From Gemmatimonadota bacterium (lineage in GTDB: Bacteria; Gemmatimonadota; Gemmatimonadetes; Gemmatimonadales; Gemmatimonadaceae), in NCBI GenBank assembly GCA_016714015.1, contig JADJNZ010000006.1, forward strand, positions 248,001 through 312,000: a DNA stretch of 64,000 bases. The letters are read 5' to 3'. The position numbers and the translations under genes were made by a program. The notes below the pieces were generated by a model. It saw only the letters and a list, made by a program, of their open reading frames with translations. It was not told the DNA's origin and searched no databases. Positions 9,057 through 16,317 of the stretch are shown here, piece after piece (within the stretch, counting starts at the first letter, position 1; every line of letters begins with the position of its first letter).

Positions 9057-9581
9057 ATGTCCAGAGCATTCCTGCTGGTCCTCCTGGTCGCTCTAAGTGT
9101 TGCATGTGACTCGGCAGTGAGTCCGACGACCGGCCTCCGCGAATCGCAGGCTCAACTCTGGGCCGATGAAGATTGCTGGTCCTTGCTCGAAGCTCAGTGC
9201 TATCGTGGGCTTTACCCATGGGAGGCGTCCCAGCTCTTGGCGACATCGGGGTCAGCCCTTCCGTCTTCCCTGAGTGCTGAAGACCGCGAGGTCTGCGAGA
9301 TCATCCAGGCGCACATGACATCCGCCGTTGCGGTCGGTGAGATCGGAATTTGGAGGCAGCCCATGACTGATTCCACGCTCGCCATCGTGGACCTCATGAT
9401 GCCCTCTCGACGGATGGCCTTCCGATCGCCGTCGTACACAACGAACACCGAGAGCAATCGCTTCATCATCTTCCATGAAGGGCTGCACGCCGCGACGGGC
9501 TGGGGCGATGACGTCCTGATGCCGAACGGCATGACCGTCGCGAACTACTACGGGCGAATGTGCTCAAGGGGGTACCTATGA
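9057..9581 (+). CDS. Lipoprotein with an HEXXH zincin-like motif
   Basis: A 174-residue lipoprotein: signal peptide MSRAFLLVLLVALSVAC with the lipobox cysteine at position 17. Near residue 142 is FHEGLHAATGW, which fits the HEXXH metal-binding motif with the following Gly seen in many zincins. That suggests, but does not prove, a zinc protease-like fold. I do not recognise the family. Base composition is visibly less GC-rich than its neighbours, so it may be acquired. The next gene starts inside the stop codon (ATGA), so the two are coupled. It sits just outside the left edge of the tRNA-Gln element. Confidence 0.75.
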   Translation: MSRAFLLVLLVALSVACDSAVSPTTGLRESQAQLWADEDCWSLLEAQCYRGLYPWEASQLLATSGSALPSSLSAEDREVCEIIQAHMTSAVAVGEIGIWRQPMTDSTLAIVDLMMPSRRMAFRSPSYTTNTESNRFIIFHEGLHAATGWGDDVLMPNGMTVANYYGRMCSRGYL

Positions 9582-10129
9582 CTGCCGCCGACCCCAGAGG
9601 CCGCGGACCTGCCGCACGGCGGCGAGCGATAGCGGCCTTTCTGATGCTGCTATCGGCGTCGGTCGTGTCGTTCGCTAGCCCGGCGCGCGCGCAACCACGG
9701 TCGGCCCGCGCGGCTGCCCTCCAACTCGTCCGCGACAGCGTGTTCTCACGAGGTCGCACGCGCGCTCAGATCGTGGTTCTGGAGGCTGAACCGAGCGACC
9801 GGCTTGCTGCTTCGTCCGCGTCTGAACGCGCCGAGTCCGAAGCGCTCGCGAGAGAACTCGGCTCGGGAGCCCGTGCGTCCGCAGCGCGTGAAGTGCTCGA
9901 GTGCGAGCAGCGTTGTCGGGCGACCATCCCCGGAACATCGGTCATGGTGATCCACGGGCCGGCGAATCGACGAGGGATGACTCTCGTGCTCATCGAGGTC
10001 TTCGCACTCGACCGCGTCGGTGAGGAACGAGTGCGAACCTACACGCGCATCGCTGTAGAGGTTCGCGAGTCAGGCGGTGAGTGGCACGCGGTCAGAGTCA
10101 CGCAGCATGTTACCTCGCAGGGCAGCTGA
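9578..10129 (+). CDS. Exported hypothetical protein, partner of the HEXXH lipoprotein
   Basis: A 183-residue protein. The start ATG 9578 overlaps the upstream TGA, and AAGGGGG lies about 6 bases before it. An N-terminal hydrophobic stretch (AIAAFLMLLSASVVSFASPA, then RAQ) is a signal peptide after a short Arg-rich leader. The mature part has an Ala/Arg-rich helix (about 40-110) and a C-terminal alpha/beta part (TLVLIEVFALDR and TYTRIAVEVRE). No family recognised. It is coupled to the preceding lipoprotein and probably acts with it in the periplasm. Confidence 0.65.
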   Translation: MTAADPRGRGPAARRRAIAAFLMLLSASVVSFASPARAQPRSARAAALQLVRDSVFSRGRTRAQIVVLEAEPSDRLAASSASERAESEALARELGSGARASAAREVLECEQRCRATIPGTSVMVIHGPANRRGMTLVLIEVFALDRVGEERVRTYTRIAVEVRESGGEWHAVRVTQHVTSQGS

Positions 10130-10161
10130 ACCAGAGGAACCGTGCACACGAGCCGAAAGAC

Positions 10162-10197
10162 GAAGGGCCGGCCCATCCGAGGATGGTCCGGCCCTTC
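10162..10197. terminator. Strong hairpin ending at the left att site
   Basis: GAAGGGCCGG (10162-10171) pairs with CCGGCCCTTC (10188-10197), and inside it CCATCC pairs with GGATGG. The right arm ends on the first base of the 50-bp att repeat. It terminates the 9057-10129 transcription unit and insulates it from the element. Confidence 0.75.
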
Positions 10198-10246
10198 AGT
10201 TGCCCGTCCTGGAATCGAACCAGGAACCTTCTGATCCAGAGTCAGA
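10197..10246. repeat. Left att site: 50-bp copy of the tRNA-Gln 3' half
   Basis: Identical to 17718-17767 over all 50 bases. It covers the anticodon loop, T arm, 3' acceptor strand and discriminator of tRNA-Gln plus three flanking bases (CAG). The homology stops at 10247, so the D arm and 5' acceptor strand are missing and the copy cannot make a tRNA. Confidence 0.93.
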
Positions 10247-10352
10247 GCGTTAGTCGGTCCAATGTCAGAGGAGACAGCCCCCTCCCGCTCTAGTTTCTGC
10301 TCTGGTGTCGTTGTCGCATGGTGTCGGGAATCATTGCAGACTGGCGGGAGCG

Positions 10353-10371
10353 TGCTTACTTTTCGCTTACT
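10353..10371 (+). repeat. Candidate integrase arm-type sites, left pair
   Basis: Two direct copies of GCTTACT at 10354-10360 and 10365-10371, 11 bp apart (one helical turn), within TGCTTACTTTTCGCTTACT. A matching pair with the same spacing and orientation is found at 17637-17655 near the right end. Tyrosine integrases bind such arm-type repeats with their N-terminal domain. The pair lies about 107 bp inside the att repeat, just before the integrase gene. Confidence 0.6.
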
Positions 10372-10420
10372 GGTTGGGCGCCGAAACCGTGCCCGACGCC
10401 CTCAAGCGGAGCCTCCGGCC

Positions 10421-11764
10421 ATGGCGACGAAGCACGTGCGAACGCACGACCCCCGCAACCTCCGGCTAAAGCGCGTGGTCGACGCGATCGCGCCGGGGCC
10501 GGTCCGGTACATGGTGTGGGACGCCAGCGAGCCGGGGTTCGGCATCGATGTCTGGCCCTCCGGGAAGCGGTCGTGGATTCTCTTCTACCGCGTACACGGC
10601 CTCCAACGGCGCATCAAGCTCGGCGACGTGGGCGTGCTGCCCCCCGAGCGCGCCCGCGAGCTCGCCCAGCAGGCGAAGCGCGACGTGAGCGCCGACCGCG
10701 ACCCCCTGCTGGAGCGGCGCGCCAAGACGGCCGCAGCGGTCGAAGGGCGTAGCGCCACGGCCCGCGCGGCGACGTTCTCGACGGTCGCCGACCGGTACGT
10801 GGAGAAGCTTCAGCTCAAGCGGAGCGCCCGCTGGGCGAAGGAAGCCCGGCGACTCCTCGACCGAGAGATTCTGCCGACCCTCGGCGCTGTGCCGATCGGC
10901 GCCGTCACCGTCCGACATGTGGAGCACCTGCACCACGCCATGCACGACCGGCCCTTCCTCGCGAATCGGTGCAAGGCGGTCATCTCGGCGGTGCTCGCGA
11001 CCGCGCTGCGGGATGGGGACCGGCCTCGCGAGGCCGGCAACCCCGCGACGATGGTCGAAGCGTACGACGAGCCAGAGCGGAAGCGCATCCTGAGCGCGGC
11101 CGAGTGGCGCGCGCTGGCGAAGGCCTGGCCGGTCCTGCACGCCGAGCTTGCGGGCGCGCCCGCGTGGGACACGCGCCGCGAGCAGCTCGACGCGATCGCG
11201 ATGATCGCGCTGACGGGCGCGCGCGTCGGGGCCATTACCGCCCGCCGCGTCGGCGATGTGGATGTGGACGCCCGGACCATCGCCGTCCGACCCGCGCACA
11301 AGCGAGTCAGCCGCATCTTCCTCGGCACGGCCGCGCTGACGCTGGCGGAGCGCCTGACGAAAGGACGCGCCGCGTCGGCCTACCTCTTTCCGGGGCAGGA
11401 GCGCCGCGAGGGACCCACGCCCGAGACAGGGGGGCGCGATGCCCGTCCACGGCGCGCGGCCGCGCCCATTACCGGCCCGGCTAAGGCGTGGGCGCGGCTC
11501 CGCGAGCTGGCGGGCCTCGCGGACTTCGCCGTCGAGGACTTCCGTGGGTGCTTTGCGTCGATCGGCGCGGAACTCGGCTACTCGACCTTTGTGATCGGCG
11601 GTGTCCTCGGGCACTCAGCCAAAGGCGTGACGGAGCGCCACTACGCCGCGCGTCCCGACGAACTCCTCCTCACCTGCGCGGATGCCGTCTCGGCCGAAGT
11701 CGCGCGCCGGCTGGGGTTCACGAAGAGCACGAAGGGCACCAAGCGCACGACTCGCACCCGCTGA
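10421..11764 (+). CDS. int: Tyrosine integrase of the tRNA-Gln element
   Basis: A 447-residue site-specific recombinase. Residues about 15-95 are the arm-type DNA-binding domain of the DUF4102 kind (RYMVWDASEPGFGIDVWPSG, RRIKLGDVGVL). Residues about 110-200 are the core-binding domain (FSTVADRYVEKL, LGAVPIGAVTVRHVEHL). The catalytic domain has Arg268 in LTGARVGAI, Arg375 in VEDFRGCFAS, His398 in VLGHSAKGV and nucleophile Tyr408 in ERHYA. The box II histidine usually placed three residues before the second Arg is Glu372 here. ATG 10421 is chosen because the conserved domain follows directly; the open frame upstream runs through the att region. It integrates the element into tRNA-Gln. Confidence 0.93.
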   Translation: MATKHVRTHDPRNLRLKRVVDAIAPGPVRYMVWDASEPGFGIDVWPSGKRSWILFYRVHGLQRRIKLGDVGVLPPERARELAQQAKRDVSADRDPLLERRAKTAAAVEGRSATARAATFSTVADRYVEKLQLKRSARWAKEARRLLDREILPTLGAVPIGAVTVRHVEHLHHAMHDRPFLANRCKAVISAVLATALRDGDRPREAGNPATMVEAYDEPERKRILSAAEWRALAKAWPVLHAELAGAPAWDTRREQLDAIAMIALTGARVGAITARRVGDVDVDARTIAVRPAHKRVSRIFLGTAALTLAERLTKGRAASAYLFPGQERREGPTPETGGRDARPRRAAAPITGPAKAWARLRELAGLADFAVEDFRGCFASIGAELGYSTFVIGGVLGHSAKGVTERHYAARPDELLLTCADAVSAEVARRLGFTKSTKGTKRTTRTR

Positions 11765-11840
11765 TCCACCTGCCCGCCGGAGCGTTCCGGCCCCAGAGGC
11801 GCAAGCCGACCACCGCGGCACCCGCCGCACGGATGGCTCC

Positions 11841-12647
11841 ATGACGTGGAAGATGGACGAGACACCGGAGCGCCGCCCCAAGTTCGGGCGACGTGCCCTC
11901 GCATGGTTCCGGAGCGCGGTGCGCTACGGCGTGCGCTCCGCAAATGCGCCCCGTGGCGTCGATCCGGACGACTTCCGGGAGCGGCTCGTCGACTGGTTCG
12001 CCAGCGATCACTTCGCCTACGTCGGATGGGTTCCGCACGACGAGTACCGGGGGATGGGCTACCCGACGGGCGCCTGGCGCCTTGACCAACCCGCCATCCT
12101 GCGCGACCTCCCGAACGCCGTGCAGGCGGTGCAGGATGAGTGCGCTCGTCTCATGCTGGCCCGCCTCTCCTCGCTCGAGGACTGGCTCGCCGCCGACCTC
12201 TCCGGCACGCTGCCGGCCGCGCCGGGGGGCGGCGCGACGGCACTCCCGTCGGCAGTCCGGGACGGCCTCAGGGTCGCCGCACACGGCCGCCGGGAGCGAT
12301 CGCCGCGCCTCTGCCCGGACTGCGGTCGAACGTGGCGCCCGCGGACGCGGATCGTGGCGGGAAGTGCATGGCGCGTCTTCGTCGGCAACGACCGGCTCGC
12401 CAAGCGTTGCCCGGAGTGTCGGGACGCGGAACGACCGGCGTCAGCGGAGCCAGAGGCGAAGCCCTGCGCCGACTGCGGGGCGGAATGGTCGCCGAAGGAC
12501 GGCCGCGAGGCGCGCTCGCCGCGGTGCTCACGCTGCCGGAGCGCGTTTCGGGCGCGGAAGTGCGCCGCACCGTCAGGGGATGCGTCGGGGCGTTCCGCTG
12601 TGGCTCATCCTGCCGCAGGCACACGCGGGCGACCGGACAAAACATGA
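11841..12647 (+). CDS. Element protein with paired zinc-ribbon motifs
   Basis: A 268-residue protein of unknown family. Residues 1-110 are globular and Trp/Arg-rich (RRALAWFRSAVRYGVRS, HDEYRGMGYPTGAWRL). The C-terminal half has four CxxC knuckles: CPDCGRTW, CPECRD, CADCGAEW and CSRCRS. These would form two zinc ribbons, suggesting nucleic-acid or protein binding. The extreme C-terminus is basic and low-complexity. ATG 11841 follows GGATGG. It lies between the integrase and the toxin-antitoxin pair, in the same direction. It could be an accessory regulator or an uncharacterised defence or hijacking factor; the sequence does not decide. Confidence 0.65.
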   Translation: MTWKMDETPERRPKFGRRALAWFRSAVRYGVRSANAPRGVDPDDFRERLVDWFASDHFAYVGWVPHDEYRGMGYPTGAWRLDQPAILRDLPNAVQAVQDECARLMLARLSSLEDWLAADLSGTLPAAPGGGATALPSAVRDGLRVAAHGRRERSPRLCPDCGRTWRPRTRIVAGSAWRVFVGNDRLAKRCPECRDAERPASAEPEAKPCADCGAEWSPKDGREARSPRCSRCRSAFRARKCAAPSGDASGRSAVAHPAAGTRGRPDKT

Positions 12648-12681
12648 CTCCGCGGCCACTCGGCGGTGATCCGCGACGGTG

Positions 12682-12687
12682 TACAAT
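12682..12687 (+). promoter_or_regulatory. Possible -10 box (TACAAT) for the Panacea pair
   Basis: TACAAT at 12682-12687 is a near-consensus -10 hexamer in a GC-rich setting, about 68 bases before the antitoxin ATG. No good -35 is visible at the right distance. A C-run (12742-12749) replaces a normal Shine-Dalgarno before the start codon, so antitoxin translation may be weak or regulated. Confidence 0.35.
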
Positions 12688-12754
12688 AATGCGACGTGGC
12701 GGAACTGCCGACCCGTCGTCATCTTGTTAGAGCCCTCTCTACCCCCCCCGTAGC

Positions 12755-13186
12755 ATGCCATCCGTTCATGACGTCGCAAAGTACATTCTAGAGCATCATT
12801 CGCCGATGACGGCGATGAAGCTCCAGAAGTTGCTTTACTACTCGCAGGCCTGGTCCCTTGTGTGGGAAGAGGCCCCGCTCTTCAGCGAGCGCATCGAGGC
12901 GTGGGCGAATGGTCCTGTCGTCCGTGAGGCGTACGACGTTCACAAGGGTCAGTTCCTCGTCGATTCGTGGCCCCTTGGCGACTCGTCCGTGCTTTCGACC
13001 GACCAGCGCGAGACCGTTGATTCCGTTTTGGAGTTCTACGGAGACAAGACCGCGCAGTGGCTCAGCGACTTGACGCACGCCGAGACGCCGTGGAAGCACG
13101 CACGACGTGGCCTCGAGCCCGGACAGCGGGGCGAGACGGAGATCACTCCCGCGGCGATGGCTGAGTACTACGGCTCGCTCGCCTAG
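12755..13186 (+). CDS. Panacea-domain antitoxin (DUF4065, GepA/SocA-like)
   Basis: A 143-residue protein that is all Panacea domain. It has VAKYILEHH, then MTAMKLQKLLYYSQAWSLVW, then PLFSERIEAWANGPVVREAY, the diagnostic core of DUF4065/SocA-like proteins. Panacea domains are versatile antitoxins that neutralise unrelated toxins by direct binding; many are in prophages and islands. The downstream gene starts six bases after this stop, as expected for a toxin-antitoxin operon. Codon use is less GC-rich than the surrounding chromosome. It probably stabilises the element or acts in phage defence (inference). Confidence 0.9.
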   Translation: MPSVHDVAKYILEHHSPMTAMKLQKLLYYSQAWSLVWEEAPLFSERIEAWANGPVVREAYDVHKGQFLVDSWPLGDSSVLSTDQRETVDSVLEFYGDKTAQWLSDLTHAETPWKHARRGLEPGQRGETEITPAAMAEYYGSLA

Positions 13187-13192
13187 CACGGG

Positions 13193-13663
13193 TTGGCTCG
13201 AGATAGGGGGAAGCGCCCCGTTGTACGTGAGGAGCCATCGGCATCCGCCAAGGCTCCTCGTTTTGCAGTCAGCGGCACCAGCTTCTACGAGCAGTGCCCC
13301 TCTTGGCGATTCGCCCGCCTCGATATCGGCGGCCCGTGGTGTGTCTCGCGCCTCGACCCGACCCTCGTTTTTGATGCGAGCGCAGACAAGGGTGCAGGCC
13401 AAGTCCTCGCGAGGCTTCGCGCGTTCGAGAGCATGACATGGCGCGAGATACTCGGACCGAAGCACCATGCCATCCCATTCCATCGTCTCTCGTCTGAAGC
13501 GCAGAAACGGCTACGGGATCTCGAAGTAGACGACGTCGACGAGCTCATATCGCTTCGAGTGACGGGAGCCCGTCGGGTATTCGGCATTCGGATAGATGCG
13601 GTGCTCGCGATTCTCTGGTGGGACCCAGAGCACGAGGTTTGCCCGAGCACGGTGTACGAGTAG
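13193..13663 (+). CDS. Candidate toxin partnered with the Panacea antitoxin
   Basis: A 156-residue protein starting at TTG 13193, six bases after the antitoxin stop. Residues about 15-85 hold GTSFYEQCPSWRFARLDIGG and LRAFESMTWREILG. The C-terminal half reads RLSSEAQKRLRDLEVDDVDE, then LISLRVTGARRVFGI, then AILWWDPEHEVCPS. That last pattern (two Trp, Asp-Pro-x-His) resembles small proteins I recall beside DUF4065 genes, but I cannot name its fold with certainty. An mRNase or ParE/RelE-like fold is possible. Assignment as toxin rests on operon position. Confidence 0.6.
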   Translation: MARDRGKRPVVREEPSASAKAPRFAVSGTSFYEQCPSWRFARLDIGGPWCVSRLDPTLVFDASADKGAGQVLARLRAFESMTWREILGPKHHAIPFHRLSSEAQKRLRDLEVDDVDELISLRVTGARRVFGIRIDAVLAILWWDPEHEVCPSTVYE

Positions 13664-13694
13664 TCGGCGCGCCCAGTAGGTCCGGACCATTCGG

Positions 13695-14180
13695 CTAGCT
13701 AGCCTTCCGACGAAGCGCCTGGCTCCGTCCGCGCGGCGTGGGGAACTGGAGACAGTCAGTCAAGGCGGCGTGGAGCACGAGCAACCACTCGATCAGCTCG
13801 ATGCGCTGACGCGCCGTGAAGCCATTGAACGAGTGCCGACGGACTTGCCGCCGCAGCGCCGCCACCGACTCAGCCTCGGATGCGTCAGTAACGGAAGAGC
13901 GCGAGCGAAGCGCACGTCGCTTCAGCGCCGCGAACAGCCGCCACAGGCCCGCCGCGGTGTCGACTCCCATGCGTCGACGGCGACCGGCGACGAGGCTCAG
14001 CATCGCCGGCGCGGAGACGCCGACGATCTCCGCGGCTTCCGCCAACGACATCGGCCGCGGCATCCTCGGCGCATCTGGGGTGCCACAGTCGTCGGGCCTA
14101 CCGGCGTCGAGCGTACGGCGGAGCGCCATCCCCAGCAGCGCCGGATTGCTGATAAGCACCGAACCTCGCTCTCGACCCAT
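13695..14180 (-). CDS. HTH-type repressor candidate of the element
   Basis: A 161-residue protein on the reverse strand, the only leftward gene in the element. Residues about 45-90 form a helix-turn-helix of the Xre/CI type (MSLAEAAEIVGVSAPAMLSL, then VAGRRRRMGVDTAAGLWRLF). The C-terminal part is helical and basic (ELIEWLLVLHAALTDC). ATG 14180 is chosen because the conserved region and length fit; the frame is open further upstream with no function. It is divergent from the AlpA-like gene at 14277. That is the classic position of the master repressor in phages and satellites. Confidence 0.65.
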   Translation of the reverse strand: MGRERGSVLISNPALLGMALRRTLDAGRPDDCGTPDAPRMPRPMSLAEAAEIVGVSAPAMLSLVAGRRRRMGVDTAAGLWRLFAALKRRALRSRSSVTDASEAESVAALRRQVRRHSFNGFTARQRIELIEWLLVLHAALTDCLQFPTPRGRSQALRRKAS

Positions 14181-14276
14181 GGTGCCAAAAGTTAATGACT
14201 GTCGTGGGGTGTCGCTAGGTCGCACTCTTTTCCATGCGTATGCTGCTGGTGACTTCACCCGTACACCGGAGCGCAC
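14181..14276. promoter_or_regulatory. Divergent control region of the element
   Basis: A 96-bp gap between the leftward repressor and the rightward AlpA-like operon. It contains the short inverted repeat GGTGA-CT-TCACC at 14248-14259 and the least GC-rich sequence in the element (AAAAGTTAATGACTG near 14187-14201). It should hold both promoters and the repressor operators. The exact sites are not clear from sequence alone. Confidence 0.45.
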
Positions 14277-14552
14277 ATGAGCAACGACACACGATCGGAA
14301 GGCAGCCGCCCAGTTCCTCTCCCCCCGGACCCGCGCCGTCTCCGCCGACGGAAGGCAGCCGCCGAGTTCCTCTCCATCAGCGAGGAGCGCCTTGCCCGGC
14401 TCGCGGTCACCGGTGGCGGCCCCGTCTACCACAAGCCCGCCGGCGCGCGCGTCTGCCTCTACTCGGAGCAGGCGCTCCTCGACTGGCTCGGCGCGCCGGT
14501 GAGTTGCACGACGGAAGCGAAGGCGCGCGACCGCGCTCGTTCCGCCGCCTAG
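14277..14552 (+). CDS. AlpA/excisionase-like HTH regulator
   Basis: A 91-residue protein with a MerR-type winged helix typical of AlpA and excisionase proteins: RKAAAEFLSISEERLARLAV, then GGPVYHKPAGARVCLYSEQA with LLDWLG at the end. These proteins either direct excision with the integrase or switch on integrase expression. GGAG lies about 7 bases before ATG 14277. It is the first gene to the right of the repressor and probably starts the excision and replication programme of the element. Confidence 0.8.
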   Translation: MSNDTRSEGSRPVPLPPDPRRLRRRKAAAEFLSISEERLARLAVTGGGPVYHKPAGARVCLYSEQALLDWLGAPVSCTTEAKARDRARSAA

Positions 14553-14644
14553 GGCCGCATGCTGCACGGGCGCGGCACATCGCCGCACCGACCAAGCAGG
14601 TGTCGCGTTGCACGCGCGCGCCGCTTGCGTCACCGGAGAAGGTC

Positions 14645-14851
14645 GTGAGCACAGCAGGAGCAGGACCCCGCGCACCCCTCGTGCGCGTACACATGGTCGA
14701 GGCGCCGCACGGTGGCGTCATCATCGGCATCCTCGGCCTGGACAACGAGCGCCATGGCGGAGGGACCCTGCGGCTCACGCCGGCCGCTCTCGCAGCCCTG
14801 CCCGGCGAGCTCGTCGACGCGATCGCGCGCTTCCGCCAGCAGGTGGCCTGA
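14645..14851 (+). CDS. Small element protein coupled to the replication gene
   Basis: A 68-residue protein with GTG start at 14645 and a strong ribosome binding site GGAGAAG just before it. Its stop overlaps the next ATG (TGATG at 14849-14853), so it is translated together with the replication gene. It contains VRVHMVEAPHGGVIIGILGL and a C-terminal amphipathic helix (LPGELVDAIARFRQQ). No family recognised. It lies inside a longer open frame that continues upstream without a start signal. Confidence 0.6.
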   Translation: MSTAGAGPRAPLVRVHMVEAPHGGVIIGILGLDNERHGGGTLRLTPAALAALPGELVDAIARFRQQVA

Positions 14852-15945
14852 TGCAGTCGTGGATTCGCGTGAACGTCGGGGTTCCGGATGAACCCAAGGT
14901 GATCGGTCTCGCCGATACGCTCACCATCGAACCCGAGCTCGCACTCGGCCATGTGATTGCCACGTGGTGCCGGATAGGCGAGCACGCGCCCGATGGCGAC
15001 CTGTCGGCCATCTCCGACCTGGTGCTTGAGCGTTGGGCGGGATGGCGAGGGGAGCGCGGTCGGTACGCCGCCGCGTTCCGCGAGGCATTCGTGCAGGAGG
15101 GTCGAATGCCCGGATGGGACCGGCTGCAGGGCAAGCTGATCGAGCTCGCGAAGAAGGACCGCGCCCGTAAAGAGGGTGCCAGCGCAGAGAATCCACGGAA
15201 TATCCCCGGAAGTTCCGTGGTCACAGTACAGGACGTAACGGGACAGGACGTGACGGAACGCGCACGAACCGCAACAGCTACCACCACCACGACAACTACG
15301 GCGCCGACTCGCCAACCGCGCGAGTCGCGCCATCGGGTTGTTGCTGGTCAGGAACCCGCCCCGTCCCGAGCGACGTGGCTGACGGAGCCGTGCGCCGCGT
15401 GGGAGTCAACGTACGGTCCCGGGACCTTTCCGATGGGCCAGGCCGCACGCCAGCTCGCGCCGCTCAGAAAGGCCGGGTTCAGCTCAACCGAGATCGCCGT
15501 GCGGCTGGCGTGGTATCTCCGCGTCCGCGGCCTCGACACGGCGGACCCTGATCCCGCGGTCATCGAGCGCACCCGGTTCACGCCGTCGCTCAAGGACTTC
15601 GCACAGCGATTCGGGGCGTTCGACCCGTCCAGTGGACGCGGCACCGGCACCGGTGCCTATGATCCCGAATGGGTGTCCCCGGGCGTCAAGGCGTGGACAC
15701 GAGAGGTCGGGTTCATCAGCCCGCACGAGTTCCGTCGCAAACTCGCCCCGAGTGTCGAAACCCACGGCGAGCACACGCTACTCGTGGCGATCGAGCGGTT
15801 CGGCGAACACCGTCGCCGCGAATGCACGCTCGGGTACGAGGGCTCGCTCGATGCGTTCGCCCGCGGGTATCGCGATTACGTGCCGAGGAACCTGCTGGGC
15901 CGGCCAGCGATGGCGATCGCGCCCGACACGTCGGAGGCCGCATGA
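14851..15945 (+). CDS. Replication-initiator-like protein of the element
   Basis: A 364-residue protein. The N-terminal domain (about 1-100; WIRVNVGVPDEPKVIGLADT, then GHVIATWCRIGEHAPDGDLS and WAGWRGERGRYAAAFREAF) matches the winged-helix N-terminus of phage replication organisers (DnaD/O-like). A low-complexity Thr-rich linker follows at about 140-155. A second domain (about 170-270) begins WLTEPCAAWESTYGPGTFPM and ends near FTPSLKDFAQRFGAF. A third segment (about 280-345) carries HTLLVAIERFGEH. It likely recruits host helicase to the element origin. Stop and start overlaps tie it to both neighbouring genes. Confidence 0.65.
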   Translation: MQSWIRVNVGVPDEPKVIGLADTLTIEPELALGHVIATWCRIGEHAPDGDLSAISDLVLERWAGWRGERGRYAAAFREAFVQEGRMPGWDRLQGKLIELAKKDRARKEGASAENPRNIPGSSVVTVQDVTGQDVTERARTATATTTTTTTAPTRQPRESRHRVVAGQEPAPSRATWLTEPCAAWESTYGPGTFPMGQAARQLAPLRKAGFSSTEIAVRLAWYLRVRGLDTADPDPAVIERTRFTPSLKDFAQRFGAFDPSSGRGTGTGAYDPEWVSPGVKAWTREVGFISPHEFRRKLAPSVETHGEHTLLVAIERFGEHRRRECTLGYEGSLDAFARGYRDYVPRNLLGRPAMAIAPDTSEAA

Positions 15946-16223
15946 GCCGCCCGACGAGGACACCCGCCGCGTGGCTCGCGCCCGCGTGCGCCGCGTGGGA
16001 GTCGCACTTCGAGCGCGGCACGTTCCCGTACAACCAAGCCAGACGCATGTTCGCGCCGCTGCGAGAGCAGGGCTACCCACCTGCTGAGATCACGCGCCGG
16101 TTCGCGCGCTACTTGGACTGCCGGGGGGCGCATCCGGACCCCGACTCGCCCTACCCGCCCGCGCCGCCGCGGTTCACGCCGTCGTTCACTGACTTCCTCG
16201 TCCGCTTCGCGTGGTGGGCGTGA
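15942..16223 (+). CDS. Stand-alone paralogue of the middle domain of the replication protein
   Basis: A 93-residue protein starting inside the previous stop (ATGA). It is clearly related to residues about 170-260 of the protein at 14851. WLAPACAAWESHFERGTFPY corresponds to WLTEPCAAWESTYGPGTFPM. The two share APLR followed by an E-I-x-x-R-x-A-x-Y-L pattern, and RFTPSFTDFLVRFAWW corresponds to RFTPSLKDFAQRFGAF. It is a partial tandem duplication. It may act as a competitor or partner of the full-length protein. Not a known family. Confidence 0.65.
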   Translation: MSRPTRTPAAWLAPACAAWESHFERGTFPYNQARRMFAPLREQGYPPAEITRRFARYLDCRGAHPDPDSPYPPAPPRFTPSFTDFLVRFAWWA

Positions 16224-16317
16224 ACATGTCGCAGGCCCTGAACGATCCCCTTCACCCCTCGCGCGCGCGGCCGTGCGTCCGGGCATCCCTTCCGCCGCTC
16301 ACCTGAGGACCCATCGC

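Noticed and set aside
10201..10273. A second tRNA-Gln gene at the left end of the element
   Set aside because: The homology to tRNA-Gln ends at 10246; the D arm and 5' acceptor strand are missing, so no cloverleaf forms. It is an att copy.
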